A DNA stretch of 36,517 nt from a virus: the IMG/VR virus record IMGVR_UViG_3300009151_000186, positions 1 through 36,517 of that record. One strand, written 5' to 3'. Position numbers and translations under genes: made by a program. Position 1 is the stretch's first letter. Each line of letters starts with the position of its first letter. This document shows, piece by piece, positions 23,177 to 29,670 of the stretch. The notes under the pieces are model-generated. The model was given only the letters and a program-made list of their open reading frames with translations. It was not told the DNA's origin and searched no databases.

Positions 23177-24382
23177 TTAGAGATTTCTCATCATGTCTCT
23201 GGTCCATGAGCCGTAAGTATCTCCTCCATTCGCTGTTTCCCAAACGTCACCTCCAACAACTTCAAAGTCGTTTTCTAGCCCGTCTTCTATAATTGGTTCA
23301 AGTAGTGCTTCATCATCAATTTGATTCATACTTTCTAATTGAATCTGTTTACGGATATCGTGACTTACAATTTCTTTGAAATATTTCTGTGTCGTTACCC
23401 ATGCAAATAATACCAGTGTCATAACTAGGTCATCATTTGCACCCTCTTCAGCTTTGAAAGAATTCTTTTCTGCTACAAATGTAGTCAATTCTGAAATTGT
23501 ATCAAAGTCGTTTGTTATTAATCGGTCACCTTCCAACAACATCTTTAAGTTGGAGCAACCAATGCGTTTGACTTGCGGTGACATTTTAACACCTAACTGC
23601 ACACCTCTAGCAAAACCTGCAGATAGTTGTTGTGGTTTTTTGTTGCCTGTGAATACTTTCCATAAGTTTTCGTATTCTAATTCTGAATGTAGAATTTCTG
23701 CAACTTGTGGAGTGTTGTTGATTTCTATTAGAATGTACGCATCATTATATAGCCGTGCTGCGTTGTATATCATAGTAGGGAATAACAACGGTGAAACTGA
23801 AGAACTGCTGTACTTGGCCACTTGTTTATATGGCATTTTTGATATATCGAATACTGAGAATGCGGAAGCGTCCATGTTCCTGCCCTCAGAAACGTCTACT
23901 GTCATTGCGTATAGATGATCCTTGACTGTATCTCCATCATCTTTGATTGGTTGCTCATATATCTTCATCTTGTCATGTTCATACACAGGATCAACATATG
24001 TCAATTGTTGTAATTTTTGGCCAGATATCAGTGTGTTTGTAGAACCCAAGAATTCACAATTGTGAGACACAACTCCATTAGAATAAAATTGGTATGCTTC
24101 TACACCAACAACATCCAAAAATTCAAATTTACCTTCTATGTAATCTATATTGAATAATGAAACATAATCATTTTTTGTTTTTATCTTATCATCAAAGGTT
24201 AACTCCACGGCTTTTTTCCAACCAGATTCTGTCAAAAATTGATGTAAAGTTGAACACTCCACATGTTTACCGTCGCATAAATCCAATACAATTTTTCCAG
24301 ACTTTTTAACTGATTGTACACCTTTAAAATTTTTGAATCCGGCCGGCGTTAGTATTTCATATTCACTTTGTTCATAGAACAT
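23177..24382 (-). CDS. 17: Terminase large subunit gp17, C-terminal half with C-intein
   Basis: 401 residues. Residues 1-108 are a C-intein: 'ILTPAGFKNFKGVQSV', block B-like 'CSTLHQFL' (His47) and the terminal 'YSNGVVSHN' with His107-Asn108. Cys109 (+1) opens the extein 'CEFLGSTNTLISG', which continues the T4 gp17 sequence. The RNase H-like nuclease follows, with likely metal ligands D163 ('MTVDVSEG'), E220 ('ILIEINN') and D317/D318 ('GANDDLVMTL'). Packaging activity needs joining to the N-half encoded at 24959-25852; spliced length would be 559 aa. The ATG overlaps the HNH gene end by 11 bp, so the halves are translated separately from one mRNA. Confidence 0.95.
   Translation of the reverse strand: MFYEQSEYEILTPAGFKNFKGVQSVKKSGKIVLDLCDGKHVECSTLHQFLTESGWKKAVELTFDDKIKTKNDYVSLFNIDYIEGKFEFLDVVGVEAYQFYSNGVVSHNCEFLGSTNTLISGQKLQQLTYVDPVYEHDKMKIYEQPIKDDGDTVKDHLYAMTVDVSEGRNMDASAFSVFDISKMPYKQVAKYSSSSVSPLLFPTMIYNAARLYNDAYILIEINNTPQVAEILHSELEYENLWKVFTGNKKPQQLSAGFARGVQLGVKMSPQVKRIGCSNLKMLLEGDRLITNDFDTISELTTFVAEKNSFKAEEGANDDLVMTLVLFAWVTTQKYFKEIVSHDIRKQIQLESMNQIDDEALLEPIIEDGLENDFEVVGGDVWETANGGDTYGSWTRDMMRNL
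24059..24382 (-). other. C-intein coding segment (108 codons) of the split TerL intein
   Basis: It spans the start of the gene to Asn108, directly before Cys+1 of the extein. It begins with its own Met and holds most of the intein fold, including blocks B, F and G. The beginning and end resemble the AceL-TerL C-intein by eye (start MF..., 'GF.NF.G.Q.V', end 'NGVVSHN' followed by CEF). Confidence 0.93.
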
Positions 24383-24941
24383 TTCGTTTGCCTTTGATTA
24401 TGTTTATCATTTGTTTGTCTGATATGCAATATTTACTGTGATATGTTTTAGCAAATGCTGTCTCATAGCTTACAATTTTTCCATTTTTACTTTTTGTTCC
24501 GGCTTCAGGTAAGTTAGGTTTTTCGTTATATAGTGCAATAATTTCTTTACATTGTTCATCTTCCAATTTGCAATTATGCCTTTTGCCTTGCCGAACAGAA
24601 CTCATTTTTTCTATAGTTTCTACACTAAAACAATTTTTTTTATTTTTGTTCCATGGTATATTACCTTTTTTTGCGCCACCAACGCCGGGTCTTTTTTTGC
24701 CGGTCTGTAACTCTGAACTGTATTTTGGACCTAATCCTAATCTTTTTGATATTAAAGCCGCAGCAAACCAATCTTCTTGATTTAAATGAATTTCTAAGTG
24801 CTCACGTATAGTTAAAAGTTTCAAATTGGTTAAGTCGTCATTATTATGATTTCCATCTACATGGTGAATTTCATATGAAAACCCCATATCGTCTTTTGGT
24901 ATTGGTCCAAAATTTTTTATCCATAATTGGCGGTAGTTCAT
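24372..24941 (-). CDS. Free-standing HNH homing endonuclease between the intein halves
   Basis: 189 residues. HNH core 'YEIHHVDGNHNNDDLTNL' (H26, H27, N39) with 'LTIREHLEIH' (H48, H52). Next comes a NUMOD3-like DNA-binding stretch ('GNIPWNKNKK' and 'SVETIEKMSSVRQGKRH'). The C-terminus ('ISDKQMINIIKGKRN') looks like a NUMOD1/HTH module. It has GGAA before its ATG, 17 bp after the N-half stop, and overlaps the C-half start. It probably cuts intein-less terL alleles and so spreads the whole cassette. It seems intact, and its AT-rich, Lys-rich composition differs from the neighbouring terminase parts. Confidence 0.92.
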   Translation of the reverse strand: MNYRQLWIKNFGPIPKDDMGFSYEIHHVDGNHNNDDLTNLKLLTIREHLEIHLNQEDWFAAALISKRLGLGPKYSSELQTGKKRPGVGGAKKGNIPWNKNKKNCFSVETIEKMSSVRQGKRHNCKLEDEQCKEIIALYNEKPNLPEAGTKSKNGKIVSYETAFAKTYHSKYCISDKQMINIIKGKRNVL

Positions 24942-24958
24942 AGCATTTCCAAGGAAGT

Positions 24959-25852
24959 TTAACTCATATTATTTAGTAATTCTTTGAGTTTAACTTCCTT
25001 GACAGTATTTGTTAATTTATCTTTAATCGTCACCACAGTTTCACCGTCAAGGCACTCAAACTCTTGTCGGAACTGTTCTTGAGAAGTGTTCCGAATAGTT
25101 TCTTCTTTCCATTTCTCATCTCTTCCTGGCACCATGGACCAATGAATTTCAAACGGTTGATATCCGTTTTTCTTATTGATTGCATCCATCCACAATTTGT
25201 AGAATAGATTCATACCATTCGGTGTAGATACGATAATGATCTTGGTTGTTTTACCCGAAGAAATAACTGGATACACCGAGTTGAAGAACTCATCAGCAAT
25301 ATTGGCTGGAACGAAAGCAAATTCGTCCAAGAATACTGCATTAAAACTTCCTCCACGAACAGCAGAAGATGATGTAGACGAGGCCATAATCTTAGAACCA
25401 TTTTCTAGTTCTACGTTACCTTTGTTCCATGTAATGATGCCCTGTTGCAGCCATTCTGGTAAGTTTTCATATGCAAGTTGGTACTTTGCTAGAATGTCCC
25501 GAGCAAGTGAGCCTTTATTGGCAAGAACTGCAATATTTTGAGAATCTGTAAACAATGTTAACCAAAGGAGATATGCAACTGATGTTGTAGTTTTTCCAAC
25601 CTGCCGCGGGCATTTGGTAATAACGAAACGATTTTGTTGAAACAGCCTTAACATCTGTTTCTGAAAGTCCCACATCTCAAAGGGCATTAAGCCTCGGTCG
25701 ACGTTGACGATTTTAATATAATGGGTTGCAAAATAAACTGGATCTTTTGCACACTTCATATACTCTTCAACTTGTTCTTGCGTGTAGTTGAGTTGGACAC
25801 CAGCCCTTTTTAGAAGTGGATTATCACGATACGAATTTTTATTAGAAATCAT
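24959..25852 (-). CDS. 17: Terminase large subunit gp17, N-terminal half with N-intein
   Basis: 297 residues. Residues 1-266 are the packaging ATPase: Walker A CPRQVGKTT (81-89), Walker B 'AVFLDEFAF' (D176-E177) and motif III 'VSTPNG'. The extein stops at 'QEQFRQEFE', exactly where T4 gp17 continues with C-E-F-L-G. Residues 267-297 (CLDGETVVTIKDK... to LLNNMS) are an N-intein with catalytic Cys267 and a block A pattern. Trans-splicing with 23177-24382 would rebuild a normal terminase. It starts with an ATGA overlap of gp16. Confidence 0.95.
   Translation of the reverse strand: MISNKNSYRDNPLLKRAGVQLNYTQEQVEEYMKCAKDPVYFATHYIKIVNVDRGLMPFEMWDFQKQMLRLFQQNRFVITKCPRQVGKTTTSVAYLLWLTLFTDSQNIAVLANKGSLARDILAKYQLAYENLPEWLQQGIITWNKGNVELENGSKIMASSTSSSAVRGGSFNAVFLDEFAFVPANIADEFFNSVYPVISSGKTTKIIIVSTPNGMNLFYKLWMDAINKKNGYQPFEIHWSMVPGRDEKWKEETIRNTSQEQFRQEFECLDGETVVTIKDKLTNTVKEVKLKELLNNMS
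24962..25054 (-). other. N-intein coding segment (31 codons) of the split TerL intein
   Basis: It runs from Cys267 to the last residue before the stop. At 31 residues it is far shorter than the roughly 100 residues of ordinary split inteins and close to the 25 of the AceL-TerL N-intein. The split lies just after block A. Confidence 0.92.
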
Positions 25853-26265
25853 CTATTGCCTTTGATCAACTCACTCAATTCTTTTGTGCTTCCAACAAAG
25901 ATGGCTTTATCGATGGTTGTGCCACCAATTTCTTGTTTTTTATCCATATCTCTCATTTGTTTTTGCACTGCAAGCAATTCTTTATTTGCATCAACCATGT
26001 TTTTGAATATTGTACCGTATACTTCAAATGCCCTGGGATGTTGGCCTGCTTTCGCTATCATCAATATTTCATCCATTGCATCTTTACCCTGATCTAACAG
26101 GTCTTGTAGATTTGTTTTAGTTTGCTCATACGCATCAGACAAATCTTCTTCTAAATCTGGAGCAGTTGAAGTAACTACAGGCAGATTAATTTTTTTGACT
26201 GCGGGTAAAACTTTAGGTTCTGAGACCTGAAATATTTCACCCATAGATTTTTCAAAGTTATTCAT
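25849..26265 (-). CDS. 16: Terminase small subunit gp16
   Basis: 138 residues from ATG at 26265; a TTG at 26277 is in frame but less likely. Helical core 'LSDAYEQTKTNLQDLLDQGKDAMDEI', 'HPRAFEVYGTIFKNMVDANKELL' and the end 'KAIFVGSTKELSELIK' match T4 gp16 ('HPRAYEV', 'NAVFVGSTTDLQKML'). It recognises phage DNA and stimulates the gp17 ATPase. ATGA-coupled to the N-half of gp17. Confidence 0.93.
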   Translation of the reverse strand: MNNFEKSMGEIFQVSEPKVLPAVKKINLPVVTSTAPDLEEDLSDAYEQTKTNLQDLLDQGKDAMDEILMIAKAGQHPRAFEVYGTIFKNMVDANKELLAVQKQMRDMDKKQEIGGTTIDKAIFVGSTKELSELIKGNR

Positions 26266-26269
26266 TATG

Positions 26270-27241
26270 TTATTCAATTATGGTTGTGGTGTATGTATAA
26301 CTGCTATTAGAGTTGGCATTACTTGGATTTGGTGTAATAGTAATTTTACTGTACTGCGTTGGTGAAACTGCATATGAACTGAATAAGTAATTGGCATTTG
26401 TTATTTTACCAATCACTGGTTGATTCGATACAAAATTGCCAGTTAATCCGGTTGTAGTTAAAACATTATTATACCAGCTTAATACTTTAGCTGAAGCAGT
26501 TGATAAGGATGAATTGGTTCCTTGGTATACAATCTCACCCAATTGGTAATTCCCAGTACCACCTGCAACCATATTAAATGCCACAGATTGCAATTCATTT
26601 GGATCATTATATACGTTAGTAATTGATGTGTTGATTAATCCTGTAGAACTTATTGCACCAAAGATAAATCCTTTGACGGTAAAGTTTAGTGTCCAAATAA
26701 CCATTCTAGTATCTGCTTCTTTGTCACCTTCATATGTGACTTCATAATCGGTATTGTTTAGTATAATTGGAACTTCTTTGATGATACCCAATTCTGGAAT
26801 CATGTTGACTTTAATTGTATAGTCTGGTGCAAAATACGGTAAAATGTGTTCAATAATCTGATTACCGTCTTCAATATTTCTCACATAAAGATACAATGAA
26901 AAATCAAAGTTGTATGGCACCGGATTATATTGGGATACTACACCTGAACTGGTTTGTGCAAAATTCTTGCCACTAGTGAATTGTTTTCTGGTAGAATCAT
27001 ATGCCAAACCATTCATTTCATATGACATTCTAGGCAATGTTATTTGGACTTTTTTATCTAGTGTTGGATCACCCTGTAGTCGCATAACATACAATTCTTT
27101 AGTTGCATAATCTATAGGAACAATAAACCGTTCTTGTTCCGTTTCGTCTGGATTATACCGCAACAACGTGATTGAATTGAACAAGTTACCAAAGGCGACT
27201 GTCAATTTTCGGATCATTCTATTGTATGTAATATTTGACAT
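26270..27241 (-). CDS. 15: Tail sheath terminator/stabiliser gp15
   Basis: 323 residues. 'YNRMIRKLTVAFGNLFNSITLLRY', 'IVPIDYATKELYVMRLQGDP', 'LPRMSYEMNGLAYDSTRK' and 'VPYNFDFSLYLYVRN' identify gp15, which caps the sheath and joins the tail to the head. From about 205 the protein has an extra beta-type module ('YQLGEIVYQGTNSSLSTASAKVLSWYNN' in parts) not in T4 gp15 (272 aa). The same pattern ends gp14. Its ATG shares bases with the gp14 stop (TAATG). Confidence 0.94.
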   Translation of the reverse strand: MSNITYNRMIRKLTVAFGNLFNSITLLRYNPDETEQERFIVPIDYATKELYVMRLQGDPTLDKKVQITLPRMSYEMNGLAYDSTRKQFTSGKNFAQTSSGVVSQYNPVPYNFDFSLYLYVRNIEDGNQIIEHILPYFAPDYTIKVNMIPELGIIKEVPIILNNTDYEVTYEGDKEADTRMVIWTLNFTVKGFIFGAISSTGLINTSITNVYNDPNELQSVAFNMVAGGTGNYQLGEIVYQGTNSSLSTASAKVLSWYNNVLTTTGLTGNFVSNQPVIGKITNANYLFSSYAVSPTQYSKITITPNPSNANSNSSYTYTTTIIE

Positions 27242-28122
27242 TATAGCCCACCAATTGGATTATTTTCAGCTGTATTGATAATTGGGGCACCAGAAGTTTC
27301 AAGAATACTGTTGGCATAAGATTCTTTTATTGCTGGAGAATTTAACGGATCATAAGTTGTCAATACAAATCTTGCATTACTTGATGCTCCTATGATAATA
27401 TTATTGCCAATAAATTCACCTGCAATATTTGTTACTGACAATGTGTTTGTGTGTGGTATCCAAGACTGTACAGTAGCTACTGTTGTTGCATTTGCATAAG
27501 TACTATCTGCAGATTGGAATACAAGTTCTTTGATCCCGTAAGTTCCTGTTCCTGCACCAGTATTTAAGTGTATGGTGTATGCAGAATCTGTAACAACTTG
27601 ATCTATATCTGGCATACCAGTAGAAATAACTTCTTGTGAATACTTGAATTTTTCTAATTCCAATTCATAAAAATATGGCGCTTTTCTTCCCAACATGAAT
27701 GAATCTTTATTTTGTTCAACAAATCTTATTTCATATATTTCACCACCACCATTCAAGAAGGGCACATACACCAAATCGCCTTCAAGTGGTCTGGCTTGTG
27801 GATTTTGAGGTGTTCGTTGGGCAAAACTGCGTTTAGATACAATCACAGTGACATGATTCCGGATTTCTAAACCAAATTTAGAAAAGAAATCTTTTTCACC
27901 CATATGACCCATGACACTGGAAAGATACATCTCCACAGGAAATGCAGCATTAAATTTCTTTACCGGATCTTCACCATAAAGTAAATCTCTAGCGATTTCA
28001 TTGTCGTTAGGAATATAAAATGCGTCAAAACCCATGATCTTGATAGACTCAACAATCAAGTCTTCAATGATCCTTTGTTCTGGTTTTGATTGGTAGTTGG
28101 AGAAATATTTACTGGTAGCCAT
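27241..28122 (-). CDS. 14: Neck protein gp14
   Basis: 293 residues. 'QRIIEDLIVESIKIMGFDAFYIPN', 'DLLYGEDPVKKFNAAFPVEMYL', 'FGLEIRNHVTVIVSKRSF' and 'RPLEGDLVYVPFLNG' (in parts) are the gp14 core that seals the filled head with gp13. The region 190-265 carries a beta module ('IKELVFQSADSTYANATTVATVQSW') shared with gp15. It starts 1 bp after the gp13 stop. Confidence 0.94.
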   Translation of the reverse strand: MATSKYFSNYQSKPEQRIIEDLIVESIKIMGFDAFYIPNDNEIARDLLYGEDPVKKFNAAFPVEMYLSSVMGHMGEKDFFSKFGLEIRNHVTVIVSKRSFAQRTPQNPQARPLEGDLVYVPFLNGGGEIYEIRFVEQNKDSFMLGRKAPYFYELELEKFKYSQEVISTGMPDIDQVVTDSAYTIHLNTGAGTGTYGIKELVFQSADSTYANATTVATVQSWIPHTNTLSVTNIAGEFIGNNIIIGASSNARFVLTTYDPLNSPAIKESYANSILETSGAPIINTAENNPIGGL

Positions 28123-28123
28123 G

Positions 28124-28897
28124 TTAATTCATAAAGAATTCTAGAATTCCGCCGTAGTTCTTTTCCATGTCTGCTTCAAGTCTTCTTATGTCCAATAATG
28201 CAGCATCGGTAGTTTCTTTTCCGTTCAATACTACTCCACCAGGCAACTGCAGGCCGCCAAATTTAGACATGTTTTCTCCCCAATTTCTCTTGATGAGTGC
28301 AGTAGAATATTCTTTCAACCAACGGTCATTCCATACATTAGGATACTTGGTTGTATCTAATCCAGCATAGCACTCTGAGATGATTGTTGTGCCTAACGGC
28401 GATTGTTGATTTCCCCAACCCCAGTCGATGTAGAGTCTTTGCATTGCACGGTTCCAACGAATAGGAACCGATCCTGTGAACATAAGTTCAAGTGAGCGTA
28501 GGTGTTGTTGTGTGAGTGTGTAATTCACGTAGGATGCAGACGTAAAGTCATACAACTCATTCAATCGTAACTGGTATCTCAAGTCAAACATATTGATAGA
28601 AGACTGTGAATCTACTACTGGAAATATGCGAGTTATGCCAGAAATTTCAAGATTGTCGTCTTCTTTGTCTAATGCTGCAGAAGCATCTAGATACTTATTG
28701 TTAATATCGGTTTGTGTTAAGACATGGATCCAGTAGAATTTTTGTGTGCCGTCGAAGTGGTAATCTTGCCAATACTGAATGGCGTCATCGATTCTATCTT
28801 CGATTTGTTCATCATCTATATTGATATCAATGACCGGCGCACCCAGTCTACGGAGACAATAGTTCTTAAAATCTTGCCTATTTGTTATCGACGCCAT
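28124..28897 (-). CDS. 13: Neck protein gp13
   Basis: 257 residues. 'NRQDFKNYCLRRLGAPVIDINI', 'QIEDRIDDAIQYWQDYHFDG', 'WNDRWLKEYSTALIKRNWGENMSKF' and 'GGVVLNGKE' are gp13 family segments (given in parts). It is the first gene of the neck-terminase unit and has AGAGGAG before the ATG. A GATAAATA late-like box lies about 25 bp upstream. Somewhat shorter than T4 gp13 (309 aa). Confidence 0.95.
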   Translation of the reverse strand: MASITNRQDFKNYCLRRLGAPVIDINIDDEQIEDRIDDAIQYWQDYHFDGTQKFYWIHVLTQTDINNKYLDASAALDKEDDNLEISGITRIFPVVDSQSSINMFDLRYQLRLNELYDFTSASYVNYTLTQQHLRSLELMFTGSVPIRWNRAMQRLYIDWGWGNQQSPLGTTIISECYAGLDTTKYPNVWNDRWLKEYSTALIKRNWGENMSKFGGLQLPGGVVLNGKETTDAALLDIRRLEADMEKNYGGILEFFMN

Positions 28898-28920
28898 TGG
28901 GTAATCTCCTCTTAATATCC

Positions 28921-28928
28921 TATTTATC
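28921..28928 (-). promoter_or_regulatory. Late promoter-like box GATAAATA before gp13
   Basis: 7 of 8 matches to TATAAATA on the minus strand, at suitable distance from the gp13 ATG and facing away from the plus-strand late box at 28984. Confidence 0.5.
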
Positions 28929-28942
28929 TTTCAAAAACTTGC

Positions 28943-28970
28943 GTAAAAAAAATGTAAACTGGTTTACTTT
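28943..28970 (-). terminator. Weak terminator-like hairpin between divergent late boxes
   Basis: GTAAA-CCAG-TTTAC on the minus strand is followed by A and eight T. It is AT-rich with only 5 firm pairs. It is placed to stop leftward transcripts from the fibre cluster before gp13. Confidence 0.45.
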
Positions 28971-28983
28971 TGCGTTTTTGATG

Positions 28984-28991
28984 TATAAATA
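28984..28991 (+). promoter_or_regulatory. T4-type late promoter on the plus strand
   Basis: Exact TATAAATA (TGTATAAATAACC) about 38 bp before the plus-strand ATG at 29029, with AAAGGAG in between. Confidence 0.75.
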
Positions 28992-29028
28992 ACCATTTTA
29001 ACATGTCTTTATTAAAGGAGAAACTGAC

Positions 29029-29208
29029 ATGACTCAGCAAGAGCAACCAAAAGTGACAATCACATTAACTATAGATGCATTGAATGTAGTGGCCGCAGGA
29101 TTAGGAAAACTTCCAATGGAAACGTCATTAGAAGTATTCAATGAGATCCAGAAACAAGCTAAAGATCAACTGAATTCTGAACCTGCACAAACACAGGTTG
29201 TTCAATAA
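29029..29208 (+). CDS. Small plus-strand protein, only gene in this orientation
   Basis: 59 residues (MTQQEQPKVTITLTIDALNV... ending AQTQVVQ). AAAGGAG lies 9 bp before the ATG and an exact late box is further upstream, so it looks real. The pattern (a beta-strand, then 'LNVVAAGLGKLPMETSLEVFNEIQKQAKDQL' as two helices) resembles a short phage protein widely seen in environmental myoviruses and other tailed phages, whose function is unknown. It ends 4 bp from the convergent minus-strand gene. The helices suggest a protein-protein contact role; nothing more can be said. Confidence 0.85.
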   Translation: MTQQEQPKVTITLTIDALNVVAAGLGKLPMETSLEVFNEIQKQAKDQLNSEPAQTQVVQ

Positions 29209-29212
29209 CTAG

Positions 29213-29659
29213 TTACGGGCGTTCAGCCGATTGGACTTCAGTAGTCAAAATGTCTACTGAACGCTCTTGAGTTAGTAGAGCTTTTGTTACTAACATAGGA
29301 AAGCCGGCGACTACTCTGTCTGTTGATGTTAGGTCAATAGAAGAGGCGTTGTCGAATCGTGTCTTCCAGAGTTCTACTTCAGCATCTGTCTTAGCAGCAT
29401 TGATGATGGATATGAACTCTGCGTCGGTCATACGATTAAGTAGGGCTATTTTAGAAATAACGTTAGGTTCAGGAACAGTCAATGGGGCTGGTGGGATTAC
29501 AGGAGCAGTGAATACTGCATTCTCATAAGTCCAGCCAATTCCAGGCTCTGGTGTGATATCGGTGAGATTGATCCAAGTACCATCAATATTCATTGCTTCT
29601 TCAGCAATGGCTATATTACGTACTACGTTATCCGCACCTACTATTGCAAATCTTAACAT
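29213..29659 (-). CDS. Putative tail fibre assembly/chaperone-like protein A
   Basis: 148 residues from ATG at 29659, which has GGAG at 7 bp; the ATG 6 bp further up is too close to it. The N-terminus 'RFAIVGADNVVRNIAIAEE' and 'GIGWTYENAVFTAP' is typical of small phage tail-fibre-assembly proteins. The C-terminal half ('ISKIALLNRMTDAEFISIINAAKTDAEVELWKTRFDNA' in parts) is nearly the same as in 31356-31775. It is the last gene of the fibre cluster and is convergent with the plus-strand gene. Confidence 0.8.
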   Translation of the reverse strand: MLRFAIVGADNVVRNIAIAEEAMNIDGTWINLTDITPEPGIGWTYENAVFTAPVIPPAPLTVPEPNVISKIALLNRMTDAEFISIINAAKTDAEVELWKTRFDNASSIDLTSTDRVVAGFPMLVTKALLTQERSVDILTTEVQSAERP

Positions 29660-29670
29660 TGTCATTCTCC

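Noticed and set aside
23177-25852. Terminase large subunit broken by frameshift or simple insertion (pseudogene)
   Set aside because: Both halves end and begin exactly at intein-extein junction residues (FE/C and HN/C) and all catalytic motifs are intact, so a split intein explains the break.
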